Notes under the pieces: model-generated
Seen by the model: only the letters and a program-made list of their open reading frames with translations
Told to the model about the DNA's origin: nothing
Database searches by the model: none
NCBI RefSeq assembly: GCF_001434935.1
Contig: NZ_AZEG01000013.1
Span: 1-64,000, forward strand
Source of the DNA: Liquorilactobacillus uvarum DSM 19971
GTDB lineage: Bacteria; Bacillota; Bacilli; Lactobacillales; Lactobacillaceae
Reading direction: 5' to 3'
Length of the DNA: 64,000 nt
Program-made: the position numbers and the translations under genes
In this document: positions 44,601 to 53,560 of the stretch, one piece after another
Numbering within the stretch: position 1 is the stretch's first letter
How the letters are laid out: the number at the start of each line of letters is the position of its first letter

Positions 44601-45065
44601 ATGGGAAAGAAAACAGCAATAGCTGTTACTTTGGTGACAGGGGCTGCAGCTTATGGAGCGACAAGATACCTGCTTAAAAGTGAACATCGAGAGAAGGTTT
44701 TAAATAAATTTAGTGCGCTAACGGATGATGGGCGCGAAGCAGCATTAAAATATTATCAATTTGCTAAAGAATATTTCAAGGATGAAAATGAATTTCGTGA
44801 TGATTTGGAAAATTTGAAACAAAAATTTTCTGAAACAGCTAAAGATTTGAAAAGTAATGAGAATGTAAATAAGGCTTTTGATTCTTTAAAAGAAGCTACG
44901 TCTGATTTAAAGCAGCAGTTCGAGAAGGAAAAAGTAGAGTATGATGATCTGGCTCCTGAGACAGACATTGTAATTGATGGGCGTTCTGCTTTTGGACAAG
45001 CAAAGCAGGCTGCGGAATCTGAAGATAATCCGACCGAAGTTTTTTATCCTAAAGAAGAAAATTAA
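44601..45065 (+). CDS. YtxH domain-containing protein
   Basis: A 154-residue protein with a short N-terminal glycine-alanine-rich membrane segment (about 5-22) and a long charged helical tail rich in Lys, Glu and Asp, typical of YtxH general stress proteins. AAGGGGATG lies upstream. It forms an operon with the DUF948 gene and is followed by a terminator. Confidence 0.85.
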   Translation: MGKKTAIAVTLVTGAAAYGATRYLLKSEHREKVLNKFSALTDDGREAALKYYQFAKEYFKDENEFRDDLENLKQKFSETAKDLKSNENVNKAFDSLKEATSDLKQQFEKEKVEYDDLAPETDIVIDGRSAFGQAKQAAESEDNPTEVFYPKEEN

Positions 45066-45120
45066 AGTATGATTGATGTGGATTATTTTGAGTTATCAAA
45101 GTGTTTTGTTCATAATCCGG

Positions 45121-45157
45121 TAGTGGTCTTATTCCGTTGCGAATAGGGCTATTTTTT
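45121..45157 (+). terminator. terminator of the DUF948-YtxH operon
   Basis: TTATTC and GAATAG core arms with flanking TAG/CTA pairing, loop CGTTGC, then six T. Confidence 0.65.
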
Positions 45158-45175
45158 ATCTTTAGTTAGTGTGAT

Positions 45176-45221
45176 GAAAAAGATCCAGTTAGAAATTGAT
45201 ATGAGTCAGTTTCTAACTGGA
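45176..45221 (-). terminator. pepQ terminator
   Basis: TCCAGTTAGAAA (45184-45195) and TTTCTAACTGGA (45210-45221) form a perfect 12-bp stem; on the minus strand TCTTTTTC follows. Confidence 0.85.
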
Positions 45222-45248
45222 CCTAACTTTAAAAATTAATTTTTTAAA

Positions 45249-46352
45249 TTAACGAACCGGAATAATTTGAAGTTCTTTAGGAGTATGCGTAAATGGTAAA
45301 CAACCATTATCAGTGATATGGACACAGTCTTCTATTCTGACACCGGCAACGCCGGGAATATAAATACCAGGTTCAATTGAAAAACACATACCAGGTTGCA
45401 ATTCCATTTTGTTTCCTTTCATAATTGATGGAAATTCATGTTCGCTTTGTCCCATCCCATGACCTAAACGATGAATAAAGTAGTCACCATAGCCAGCCTT
45501 GGTTATAATATCACGTGCTATGCTATCAAGATCTTCAGCTATGATGCCAGGTTTTGCAGCAGCTTGGGCTGTCAACTGAGCTTCAAGACAGACTTTGTAT
45601 ATATCTTGAGCTTTTTCATCTATTTTACCAAAAGCAACAGTTCGGCTTGCATCTGAGATGTATCCTTGATATATAACACCTAAATCAAATAGCACGAGTG
45701 CGTTTTCTTTGATTTTATCCGTTTTCGGGAATCCATGTGGTTCGGCCGCATTGGTGCCACTTTGGACTATTGTATCAAAACTGGTATGTGTAATACCTTT
45801 TTTCTTCAAAGCATACTCAATTTCAGCTACTATATCTTGTTCTGTACGGGATTTCCTAAGGGCATCAAAGCCAACTTTAAATGCAAAGTCAGCCCATTTG
45901 CCGGCCACTTCGAGTTTTTCAATTTCAGCGGATGTTTTAATCAATTGCTCATTCTGGATGAAGGGTGTGAGATTCCCGTCAAATTGGGCTTCAGGAAACA
46001 ATTTTTTTAATGTTTCATAACGGATAACGTTCAAATTTCCTTTTTCAATTGCCCATTTATCAGGATTATTAATTCGCGCACGAATTTTGTCAGCTATAAT
46101 TGCAAATGGTTTTTCATGGTCCAAGTAACCATAAACTGGGTAAGTCCAACCGGTATCTTTAATTGCTTCAACTTCAAGAGCTGGGGCAAATAAAAATGGA
46201 TCTTTGTCCGGAAAAACTAAAAGTGCTAAGACACGTTCGACAGGATCACTCGAGAAACCAGTAAAATACTGAATGTTCTTAGGATCACTGATGTAACCGA
46301 CTTGGTAATTATTACTGGCTAACCATTTTTGTACAGATTCAATGTGTGACAT
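45249..46352 (-). CDS. pepQ: Xaa-Pro dipeptidase PepQ
   Basis: Metallopeptidase (M24) that cleaves X-Pro dipeptides in the cytosol. The 367-residue protein has an N-terminal creatinase-like domain and a pita-bread catalytic domain with LFDLGVIYQGYISDASRT (metal Asp pair), RLGHGMGQSEHEFP (metal His), and SIEPGIY and GVRIEDCV (metal Glu). GGGAG lies before the ATG at 46352. It is divergent from ccpA, a conserved pair in lactobacilli. Confidence 0.95.
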   Translation of the reverse strand: MSHIESVQKWLASNNYQVGYISDPKNIQYFTGFSSDPVERVLALLVFPDKDPFLFAPALEVEAIKDTGWTYPVYGYLDHEKPFAIIADKIRARINNPDKWAIEKGNLNVIRYETLKKLFPEAQFDGNLTPFIQNEQLIKTSAEIEKLEVAGKWADFAFKVGFDALRKSRTEQDIVAEIEYALKKKGITHTSFDTIVQSGTNAAEPHGFPKTDKIKENALVLFDLGVIYQGYISDASRTVAFGKIDEKAQDIYKVCLEAQLTAQAAAKPGIIAEDLDSIARDIITKAGYGDYFIHRLGHGMGQSEHEFPSIMKGNKMELQPGMCFSIEPGIYIPGVAGVRIEDCVHITDNGCLPFTHTPKELQIIPVR

Positions 46353-46380
46353 AATATCGCTCCCTTAATTTAATACATAA

Positions 46381-46389
46381 ATTATAGCA
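46381..46389 (-). promoter_or_regulatory. pepQ promoter, extended -10
   Basis: On the minus strand TGC directly precedes TATAAT (46386-46381), an extended -10; the -35 region is weak. Confidence 0.55.
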
Positions 46390-46451
46390 TAGCGTGCAGC
46401 TGTCAGACCTGTAGAAAATGAAAAGAGTATGAAAAGACAGTATCCAAGCTA

Positions 46452-46488
46452 TGAAACGCTTGCATTTAGTCTTTTTTTTTGCTAAATT
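46452..46488 (+). promoter_or_regulatory. ccpA promoter overlapping a cre-like site
   Basis: TTGCAT (46460-46465), 17 bp, TAAATT (46483-46488), with TG at 46480-46481. The cre-like TGAAACGCTTGCA (46452-46464) matches CGNTNNCA of the catabolite response element fully, but its left half is one base too close. It covers the -35, so CcpA could repress its own gene. Confidence 0.55.
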
Positions 46489-46532
46489 AGGTAACGTTAA
46501 TGAAAATGAATGAAAATAAGAAAGGGTTAATT

Positions 46533-47534
46533 ATGGAAAAACAAACAATTACAATTTATGATGTTGCGCGTGAGGCAGCAGTTTCGATGGCAACTGTTTC
46601 GAGGGTTGTAAATGGCAACCCCAATGTTAAGCCAGCAACACGCAAAAAGGTGCTTGAGGTGATTGATCGTTTAGATTACAGGCCTAACGCAGTTGCTCGC
46701 GGACTTGCAAGTAAGAAAACAACTACTGTGGGAGTTATTATTCCTGATGTTACAAATGTATATTTTTCATCACTTGCTCGTGGAATTGATGATGTTGCAA
46801 CGATGTATAAGTACAATATCATTCTTGCAAATTCAGATGGAAATGCACAGAAGGAAATACAAGTTTTAAATACACTTCTGGCAAAACAAGTAGATGGAAT
46901 TATCTATATGGGAAATAAAATTAGTGACGAGCTTCGAGTACAGTTTGAACGTAGCAAGACACCTATCATTTTGGCGGGTTCAGTTGATGACAAAGAAAAA
47001 TTAGGTAGTGTTCATATTGACTATGTTGCAGCTGTTGAGGAAGCAATTTCCGATTTGATTAATCATGGAAATAAGAAAATAGCTTTTATTTCCGGTCCGT
47101 TAAATGAGCCAATTAACAGTGAGTATCGTTTAAAGGGGTATAAAAACGTACTTGCAAAGAACGGAATTGAATTTAGTTCAGATTTAGTATTTGAAACTGA
47201 TTACAGTTATCATGCCGGAGAAATTCTATGGCCAGCAATTGTTTCAGCCGGAGCAACTGCTGCATTTGTTGGTGATGATGAACTGGCTGCGGGTGTGCTA
47301 AACGGAGCACAAGATGCGGGTGTAGAAGTTCCAGCTGATTTTGAAATTGTTACCAGCAACAACTCAAAAATAACCGAAATTGTCCGTCCAAAACTTTCAT
47401 CGATAACACAGCCTTTGTATGATATTGGAGCTGTCTCAATGCGTTTCCTAACTAAACTGATGAATAAAGAAGATGTCATAGAAAAGACAGTCGAGTTACC
47501 TTATGGATATATCAAACGTTCTTCGACAAAATAG
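46533..47534 (+). CDS. ccpA: catabolite control protein A
   Basis: LacI/GalR family master regulator of carbon catabolite control, with HPr-Ser-P as cofactor. From the ATG at 46533 it is 333 residues, the standard CcpA length; the open frame extends to 46500 without need. The helix-turn-helix is TIYDVAREAAVSMATVSRV with the hinge RPNAVARGLASK, then a periplasmic-binding-protein-like core. AAAGGG precedes the ATG. Divergent from pepQ. A cre-like site in its promoter suggests autoregulation. Confidence 0.95.
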   Translation: MEKQTITIYDVAREAAVSMATVSRVVNGNPNVKPATRKKVLEVIDRLDYRPNAVARGLASKKTTTVGVIIPDVTNVYFSSLARGIDDVATMYKYNIILANSDGNAQKEIQVLNTLLAKQVDGIIYMGNKISDELRVQFERSKTPIILAGSVDDKEKLGSVHIDYVAAVEEAISDLINHGNKKIAFISGPLNEPINSEYRLKGYKNVLAKNGIEFSSDLVFETDYSYHAGEILWPAIVSAGATAAFVGDDELAAGVLNGAQDAGVEVPADFEIVTSNNSKITEIVRPKLSSITQPLYDIGAVSMRFLTKLMNKEDVIEKTVELPYGYIKRSSTK

Positions 47535-47600
47535 GTGCTGTTTTTTAATGCATAATTTTTTAGCTTTTGCAAATCGAAACATTTAGAGTAAAATAAATGA

Positions 47601-47642
47601 TACTGTCATCTTTAGTGAAAGAAAGAGACAGTACATTTTTTT
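47601..47642 (+). terminator. ccpA terminator
   Basis: TACTGTC (47601-47607) and GACAGTA (47627-47633), with inner CTTT/AAAG pairing, followed by CA and seven T. Confidence 0.8.
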
Positions 47643-47714
47643 GTTGGATTAATAAAAATGATATTTTTTAGTTACTGCATCTTTTTAACGAAAACAATTT
47701 AGGGGTGTTTTTTG

Positions 47715-48215
47715 ATGCGAATGAATAAACCAAGTGCAAATACCTATTTATTACTTGCATTGTTGATCATGATTATTTTGTTTGTCAGTTCTTCAATGAC
47801 ATATCATCAACAGACATCTGTTCCTTTTTTGGAAAAGTATTTTGCAAATAAACCATTTGATCAATTTTTGAGTCGCTTCTCATTTCAGTACGCTAACGAG
47901 ACGATAAGCATCAATAAAATCGGTTATTTCAAGTTCTTTGAATTTTTCATTAGAAAAGGTGCTCATTTTACAATTTATCTAGGATTAGGTGGTTTTTTAG
48001 CAGCTGGATTGAAGGCAAGACTCCAGAATGCTTTTTTAACACTTACTATCTGTTCGCTGGCCGCTATAGGATATGCAGCACTTGATGAGTTTCATCAAAT
48101 GATTACTGGTGATAGAACACCGCTGTTTCAAGATGTTATTTTAGATGGAATCGGTGCAATGTTAGGTGTTTGTTGTGTAGTTCTTTTGTCTTTAAAACGT
48201 AAAAAAGGACGTTAA
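47715..48215 (+). CDS. VanZ family membrane protein
   Basis: About 166 residues from the ATG at 47715, with AGGGGTG upstream. Four membrane segments and the VanZ-family block LDEFHQMITGDRTPLFQDVILDGIGAMLG near the C-terminus. RKGAHFTIYLGLGG is the other conserved region. VanZ proteins are linked to glycopeptide tolerance in some species, but most members have no proven role. Single gene before yebC. Confidence 0.85.
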   Translation: MRMNKPSANTYLLLALLIMIILFVSSSMTYHQQTSVPFLEKYFANKPFDQFLSRFSFQYANETISINKIGYFKFFEFFIRKGAHFTIYLGLGGFLAAGLKARLQNAFLTLTICSLAAIGYAALDEFHQMITGDRTPLFQDVILDGIGAMLGVCCVVLLSLKRKKGR

Positions 48216-48228
48216 TTTTTATAAGTTG

Positions 48229-48257
48229 TTGCTTTAATTATAATGATTTGATATTAT
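48229..48257 (+). promoter_or_regulatory. yebC promoter
   Basis: TTGCTT (48229-48234), 17 bp, TATTAT (48252-48257), with TG at 48249-48250. Confidence 0.7.
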
Positions 48258-48312
48258 GAAAGTTGACTGTAACGTCAATTTTTCAAGAAATTATCGGAAA
48301 GAGGTATTAGAA

Positions 48313-49041
48313 ATGTCAGGACATTCTAAATGGAATAACATCCAAGGCCGCAAAAATGCCCAAGATGCTAAGCGTGGAAAAATTTTCCAAAAATTATCAC
48401 GAGAGATCTATATGGCTGCAAAGAGTGGTGGTCCTGATCCGGATTCTAACCCACAACTTCGTTTAATGATTGATAAGGCACGCGCGGCAAATATGCCAAA
48501 AGATAATATTAAGCGTGCTATTGATAAGTCTACTGGGGCTGATGGCGCGAACTATGAAGAGATTACGTACGAAGGTTATGGCCCAGGTGGTGTTGCAGTG
48601 ATGGTTCATGCATTAACAGATAATCGTAATCGGACTGCATCAGCTGTTCGGGCAGATTTTACGCGTAATGGTGGAAATCTAGGAGAATCTGGTTCAGTCA
48701 GTTTCATGTTCGACCGCAAGGGCTATATTGCAATCGCACGTGAGGAACTTGACGTAGATGAAGATCAAATGTTTGAAGATGTTATAAATGCAGGTGCTGA
48801 AGATTTGCAAACTTCAGATGATGTTTTTGAAATCTATACTGATCCCAAGGATTTTACAGTTGTTCGGGATCAACTGCAAAAAAAATATGATCTTGATACG
48901 GCGGAGCTGACTATGGTTCCTCAAAATTATGTGCCTGTTCCTGAAAATAAAATCGAACAGTTTGAAAAAATGATTGATCGTTTGGAAGATGAAGATGATG
49001 TTTCTGCAGTTTATCATGCAGGAGAATTTCCAGAAGATTAG
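48313..49041 (+). CDS. yebC: YebC/PmpR family protein
   Basis: A 242-residue protein of the YebC/TACO1 family. The start [20 protein letters not shown] is the family hallmark, and fixes the ATG at 48313 (AAAGAGG upstream) rather than the open frame's earlier codon at 48256. Members have been described as DNA-binding regulators and as ribosome-associated factors helping difficult sequences; the role here is undetermined. It has its own promoter and terminator. Confidence 0.93.
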   Translation: MSGHSKWNNIQGRKNAQDAKRGKIFQKLSREIYMAAKSGGPDPDSNPQLRLMIDKARAANMPKDNIKRAIDKSTGADGANYEEITYEGYGPGGVAVMVHALTDNRNRTASAVRADFTRNGGNLGESGSVSFMFDRKGYIAIAREELDVDEDQMFEDVINAGAEDLQTSDDVFEIYTDPKDFTVVRDQLQKKYDLDTAELTMVPQNYVPVPENKIEQFEKMIDRLEDEDDVSAVYHAGEFPED

Positions 49042-49081
49042 TATCTATCTTGAGTATTGATTTTTAACTAACACTAAATAA

Positions 49082-49121
49082 AAGAGCAGGACAATTCACT
49101 TTGCCCGTGCTCTTATTTTTT
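49082..49121 (+). terminator. yebC terminator
   Basis: AAGAGCA (49082-49088) and TGCTCTT (49108-49114), followed by a T run. Confidence 0.85.
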
Positions 49122-49148
49122 GTCCTTTTTGAAGAAAAGCACAAATAA

Positions 49149-49177
49149 TTGAGCGCACATTTTTTTTGTGATACGGT
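49149..49177 (+). promoter_or_regulatory. putative ribokinase promoter
   Basis: TTGAGC (49149-49154), 17 bp, TACGGT (49172-49177) with TG at 49169-49170; the -10 is poor but extended. Confidence 0.4.
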
Positions 49178-49206
49178 TAGAAAGAAGAAGAAAGGAAAGA
49201 AGGAAT

Positions 49207-50127
49207 ATGCAAAAAAGAAAAAATGTTGTTGTTTTAGGAAGCATTAATGCTGACATCATACTGAAGCTTGCACGACTTCCAAAACCTGGGGAAACAATGA
49301 AATTGCAGGGGTTTGAAACGGCAGGTGGAGGCAAGGGAGCTAATCAAGCCATTGCCGCGGCACGTAGCAGTTCTGAGGTACATTTTGTTGGACGAGTTGG
49401 CGCTGATGCATATGGTAAGATGATGTGCGAGTTGCTGCAAAAAGATGGAATCAATATTGAACATATAAAAACAGATGCTAATAATCCTACAGGTCAAGCA
49501 TACATCTTACTTCAAGATTCAGGGGAGAATAGTATATTAGTTAATAGTGGTGCAAATGTTTTTATTCAAGAAGAGGATGTTAAAGACGCACGTTATCTAA
49601 TTGAAAAAGCAGATGTTATTGTCGCGCAGTTTGAAGTCCCGATTAATAGAATAATTGAGGCCTTTAAAATGGCACGAGCAGCTGGTGTTTCAACGATTCT
49701 GAACCCAGCGCCTGCAACTAAAGTGCCGGATAAGCTTTTAGAGTTGACCGACTTGATAACTCCCAATGAAGTTGAAGCCGAGATGTTGACTGATATTCAT
49801 GTAGATAATCCAATATCCCAGCGTAATGCAGCAAGAATGCTACAAGCTAAAGGTGTAAAAAATGTGATCCTGACTTTGGGTAGTGAGGGAGCTTATTATT
49901 TAACTGAAAATAATCAAGAGCAAGCAGTTCCGGCATTCAAGGTTAAAGCAATTGATACCACAGGTGCAGGGGATACTTTTATAGGCTGTTTAGCGGCAAA
50001 GCTTAATCCGAATTTTGATAACATTTCTCAGGCGGTACATTATGCAAACAAGGCTTCATCGCTTACTGTTCAAAAAATTGGAGCAATTCCTTCCATCCCA
50101 ACAGAAAAAGAAGTTACAAGACGATAG
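49207..50127 (+). CDS. rbsK: ribokinase, PfkB family
   Basis: Phosphorylates ribose to ribose-5-phosphate. About 306 residues from the ATG at 49207 (AGAAGGAAT upstream); the frame opens earlier, at 49168, within that purine-rich leader. PfkB signatures: GGGKGANQAIAAAR near the N-terminus and DTTGAGDTF with catalytic base Asp256. It stands alone with no ribose transporter or repressor beside it, so the substrate call is by family likeness. Confidence 0.9.
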   Translation: MQKRKNVVVLGSINADIILKLARLPKPGETMKLQGFETAGGGKGANQAIAAARSSSEVHFVGRVGADAYGKMMCELLQKDGINIEHIKTDANNPTGQAYILLQDSGENSILVNSGANVFIQEEDVKDARYLIEKADVIVAQFEVPINRIIEAFKMARAAGVSTILNPAPATKVPDKLLELTDLITPNEVEAEMLTDIHVDNPISQRNAARMLQAKGVKNVILTLGSEGAYYLTENNQEQAVPAFKVKAIDTTGAGDTFIGCLAAKLNPNFDNISQAVHYANKASSLTVQKIGAIPSIPTEKEVTRR

Positions 50128-50558
50128 ACCATTTTTTTAAACTATTTGCTAAGAAATAATGATTCCTTATCTATTATGAAAATGGTGATTATTGACTATT
50201 GTAAATGAACTTATAATTCTCTTCTTAATGAGGACAGAATTAACTTCACAAGAACCCCGTTAAATAAGTATTATGATAATTTTATATTTCTTTTCTGTGT
50301 TGGTATTGGATAATTCAGATTAAAATTACTTTTTTGAGATTTCAAGCCAAAATAATCCATGATAGACCCAGCTAAAAACTGACTAAAATCAGTTTTTAGC
50401 TGGGTCTTCTTGCGTGTATTAGAACAAGTTCTAAGATATCGTTTTCCTAATGATTTTTAAACATCAAACTAATAATACAAAAAAGCTCCATTTCTTGTTT
50501 AAAAAGATGGTCTTGTTAATTAACTTGCGTATTTATTTGACGAAGGAGGAATTAAAAC
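50128..50558. other. 431-nt gap between rbsK and comGA
   Basis: No ORF of note. It holds one terminator (50364-50408). Upstream of comGA I see no consensus vegetative promoter and no clear copy of the streptococcal TACGAATA competence box; TTGCGTATTT near 50523-50534 is the closest look-alike. AT-rich sequence elsewhere. Confidence 0.5.
50364..50408. terminator. strong terminator after rbsK
   Basis: AGACCCAGCTAAAAACTGA (50364-50382) is perfectly complementary to 50389-50407, a 19-bp stem with loop CTAAAA, followed by TCTT. Confidence 0.85.
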
Positions 50559-51545
50559 ATGTTTAAAGATCAGGTGGATAAAATAGTACAGACTGCGATT
50601 GAAAGAAGAGCGAGTGATATTTATTTTTTACCGCGGGAAGATAAGTACAGTATTAAAATTAATATTATGGGGATTGTGAAAGAAATATATTGTGTGCCAT
50701 TTTCATATGGTTTACAGGTAATAAATTACTTGAAATTTAAAGCAGATATGGCACTGAGTGAACATCGAAGGCCGCAAATTGGTGCGTATTTATTAAAAGA
50801 CATTCGAACAAAAAAAGTTTTCGGTCGTTTGTCCAGCATTGGGGATTTTTTAGGTCGTGAATCACTAGTTATTCGCTTGATTTATCAGGAGAAGGATACA
50901 AATGAAAAATACTTTTTCCCTAATCATTTGCAAAAATTGGAAAAAGTCTGTAATAAAAAAGGGTTGATACTTTTTTCTGGACCAGTCGGATCAGGAAAAA
51001 CTTCAACAATGTATCACTTAGTTCGTTCCTTAAAAGATGTTCAAGTAATGTGCATTGAAGATCCTGTTGAGATTTATGAGCCCGGTTTTTTGCAAATTCA
51101 AGTGAACGAGAGAGCAAGAATGTCATATGCTGAACTTGTTAAAGCTTCTTTGCGCCATCGACCAGATGTCTTTATAGTTGGTGAAATACGTGATATGGAA
51201 ACTGCAAAAATAGTAGTTACCGCAGCATTAAGCGGGCATTTGGTCTTGAGTACTGTGCATGCTCAAACTGCACTTGGAGTTATAAAAAGATTGTTTGATT
51301 TAGGTGTATCAAGGACAGATTTAGAACAAACACTGCAGTTAATAATATATCAACGCTTAATTCCAACTGTTACAGGAAAGGTCAAAGCGTTATTTGAACA
51401 GGTTGGTATTGGAGAATTATCTTGGGAAAAGTTAGAAAAAGTTGATACAAGAAAGATGACAGCGGGGTGGAGGGAAGATCTTGAAAAATGTGTTCAAAAC
51501 AAATGGATTTCTGAAGAAACTTACAAAAAATACAGTGAAGGGTAG
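50559..51545 (+). CDS. comGA: competence type IV pilus ATPase ComGA
   Basis: Secretion-type ATPase that drives assembly of the DNA-uptake pseudopilus at the membrane. The 328-residue protein has Walker A GPVGSGKTS (141-149), the Asp box CIEDPVEIYE, Walker B region VFIVGEIRDMETAK and the His box GHLVLSTVHAQTA. AAGGAGGAA precedes the ATG. First gene of a complete comGA-GG operon with overlapping genes. In lactobacilli such operons usually need an alternative sigma factor. Confidence 0.95.
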   Translation: MFKDQVDKIVQTAIERRASDIYFLPREDKYSIKINIMGIVKEIYCVPFSYGLQVINYLKFKADMALSEHRRPQIGAYLLKDIRTKKVFGRLSSIGDFLGRESLVIRLIYQEKDTNEKYFFPNHLQKLEKVCNKKGLILFSGPVGSGKTSTMYHLVRSLKDVQVMCIEDPVEIYEPGFLQIQVNERARMSYAELVKASLRHRPDVFIVGEIRDMETAKIVVTAALSGHLVLSTVHAQTALGVIKRLFDLGVSRTDLEQTLQLIIYQRLIPTVTGKVKALFEQVGIGELSWEKLEKVDTRKMTAGWREDLEKCVQNKWISEETYKKYSEG

Positions 51546-52554
51546 AAAAAAAAGATTAAGTGATCGGAAGCAGGCATTGTTTTTTCAAACATTAGCTGAT
51601 TTGTTGAATGCTGGTTTCTCGATTCGACAAGCACTTGAAGATATTACGATCTTTTTTCCGGAAAATAAAAGCGCTTTAGATTATATACAGCGTGAATTAG
51701 CAGAAGGGAAAATGCTAAGTACTGCATTTAAACCATATGTCAGGCAAAATATTTTTAACCAAATTTATATAGCAGAGAAGCACGGGAAACTAAGTGAGAG
51801 TATAAAACAACTGGGCAAGACTCTTGAAAGAAAAGTTCAACAAACAGACAAGTTAAAGGCTATTTTGTTGTATCCAATAATGCTGTTAATTCTTCTTGGA
51901 GGGTTAATGATTGCCATTCAAATTTGGTTAAAACCTGAACTAACAAAATTTCAAAATCTGCAAGATTTAAATGCTGACTCATGGCAAGAATATTTATATC
52001 CATTTATTTTAGGAGGAGGTATTTTTGCGGCAGGCGTTTTTTCATTTAGATTAGTACATTGGTTAATCAAGCAGCCAGTTTTGTCACGTCAAGAATTTTA
52101 TTGTCGTATTCCTTTCTTAGGAACTGCTTACCGTCGTTATTGCCATTATTACATTGCATTTAACTTTGGACTGCTTTTAAAAAGTGGTCTTGAAATACGT
52201 GAAATTTGTCTCTTTCTAGAGGAGTTTGATGAAAGCTCTTTGCTTGCTAGTTTTGGAAGGGAGCTAAAAAATAATCTTTTGGGTGGCAATGAATTGACAT
52301 ATTTTGTTTCAAAATATATGTTTATTCCGCAAGAACTGAACCTTTTTTTTAGTAAGGGAAGTACTCTTGATGAATTAAGCTCGGAGTTGCTGCTATTTTC
52401 AGAATTAGCATATGAAAAACTAATAAGACAAATCGATAGGATGATTAACTGTGTTCAGCCAATCTTATTTTTGCTTATAGCTGTTGCTATTATTTTAATG
52501 TATCTAAGCATGCTAATGCCAATGTATAACAATTTAGGAGGAATTTATAAATGA
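51481..52554 (+). CDS. comGB: competence type IV pilus assembly protein ComGB
   Basis: Polytopic membrane platform protein of the pseudopilus. The 357-residue protein has two type II secretion F domains, each with cytosolic helices, and membrane segments near residues 130-150, 170-195 and 325-350. The start is read as TTG at 51481, inside comGA, because GGAGGG (51469-51474) is well placed; GTG at 51535 is an alternative. It overlaps comGA by 65 nt and comGC by 4 nt. Confidence 0.9.
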   Translation: MKNVFKTNGFLKKLTKNTVKGRKKRLSDRKQALFFQTLADLLNAGFSIRQALEDITIFFPENKSALDYIQRELAEGKMLSTAFKPYVRQNIFNQIYIAEKHGKLSESIKQLGKTLERKVQQTDKLKAILLYPIMLLILLGGLMIAIQIWLKPELTKFQNLQDLNADSWQEYLYPFILGGGIFAAGVFSFRLVHWLIKQPVLSRQEFYCRIPFLGTAYRRYCHYYIAFNFGLLLKSGLEIREICLFLEEFDESSLLASFGRELKNNLLGGNELTYFVSKYMFIPQELNLFFSKGSTLDELSSELLLFSELAYEKLIRQIDRMINCVQPILFLLIAVAIILMYLSMLMPMYNNLGGIYK

Positions 52555-52871
52555 TAAAAAAAAGCCGATTAGCATTAAATGAAAGATGGCCTGCCTTCAC
52601 CTTAATTGAAATGGCGGTAGTAATGTTTATAATAAGTTTACTTATTTTGATAATTCTTCCTAATATCGGAAAGCAACGCGATAATGCACGTGGTATTGGT
52701 AATCAAGCTTTGGGGGATGTTGTTCAAACACAAGCCGATCTTTATCAAAATGAAACAGATAAAGAAAGTGTAACTCTTGAAGATTTAAAAAGTAGTGGGT
52801 ATCTAAATGAGAAGCAATATAGTGAAGCCAAAAAGGCTAAAATAAAAATTCAGGTAGAAAATGAGGAATAA
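52551..52871 (+). CDS. comGC: major pseudopilin ComGC
   Basis: Main subunit of the DNA-uptake pseudopilus, 106 residues. The prepilin site is PA|FTLIEM at residues 14-21, followed by the hydrophobic helix MAVVMFIISLLILIILPN and a short globular part. Cleavage would be after Ala rather than Gly. Its ATG overlaps the comGB stop, with AGGAGGAAT as ribosome site. Confidence 0.92.
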   Translation: MIKKSRLALNERWPAFTLIEMAVVMFIISLLILIILPNIGKQRDNARGIGNQALGDVVQTQADLYQNETDKESVTLEDLKSSGYLNEKQYSEAKKAKIKIQVENEE

Positions 52872-53280
52872 ACAACCGGCTTTTTCATTAATTGAAACAA
52901 TAGTGGTCTTAGCCTTAAGTGTGTTTACATTACTATTAATTGTAAGACCACTTGAAAGTTCAATCAGTGTTTTACAGGAAAAAATATTTTGGCAATCATT
53001 TAAACAAACTTGGACAAGAGAGATAATTTCTTCAACAAAATTTATAAAGGTACACACAATCATATTTAAAAATAAGAAAATTATTTTCAGCGAACAAAAT
53101 AACAAAAAAGTTACAGTCGAGCTACCTAAGACAATGACGATTAGAAGATATGAATCAATAAATGTTAATGATACTGGCAGTATAAGCGGAAGAACAATTA
53201 TTGTTGATTCAACTTTGCAGGATAAACCGTATTATATTTTGATTCAGCTTGGTTGGGGGAAATACCATGTTACACATTAA
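52861..53280 (+). CDS. comGD: minor pseudopilin ComGD
   Basis: Minor pilin-like protein, 139 residues, with prepilin site PA|FSLIET at residues 6-13 and a hydrophobic helix up to about residue 30. The short, basic leader peptide (MRNKQPA) is typical. It overlaps comGC by 11 nt. Confidence 0.88.
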   Translation: MRNKQPAFSLIETIVVLALSVFTLLLIVRPLESSISVLQEKIFWQSFKQTWTREIISSTKFIKVHTIIFKNKKIIFSEQNNKKVTVELPKTMTIRRYESINVNDTGSISGRTIIVDSTLQDKPYYILIQLGWGKYHVTH

Positions 53281-53560
53281 GAAAATAGAATCATATTCGT
53301 TAGCCGAAGCAATAATAGGTTTGCTTTTTATTAGCGTCGCTGTTATCTTTTTCTGTGAAAATGAGCGTTATTTTGCTCAAAATAAAAAGAAAGCAGTAGC
53401 ACAGTATGAAGCTACGGAAAGGCTCGACAACATAAGTAAAAAAATATTGATCGATAATGAAAAGAAGGTGCTTTCGAAAAATGAGGCGAATCATCTTCAG
53501 AACAAAGTATCTGTTAAAAATCGCTATGGAACGCTTGAAGTTAAAATTAAAAATCATTAA
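53267..53560 (+). CDS. comGE: minor pseudopilin ComGE
   Basis: A 97-residue protein beginning MLHIKKIESYSLAEAIIGLL; the SYSLAEA segment plus hydrophobic helix resembles a divergent prepilin site with Glu at +5. GGGGGAAATACC precedes the ATG at 53267, which overlaps comGD by 14 nt. Sequence conservation in this slot is low in all lactobacilli, so the call leans on position. Confidence 0.75.
   Translation: MLHIKKIESYSLAEAIIGLLFISVAVIFFCENERYFAQNKKKAVAQYEATERLDNISKKILIDNEKKVLSKNEANHLQNKVSVKNRYGTLEVKIKNH

Noticed and set aside
50192-50217. TTGACT...TATAAT promoter in the rbsK-comGA gap
   Set aside because: Spacing is only 14 bp, and a strong terminator at 50364-50408 would block it from comGA.
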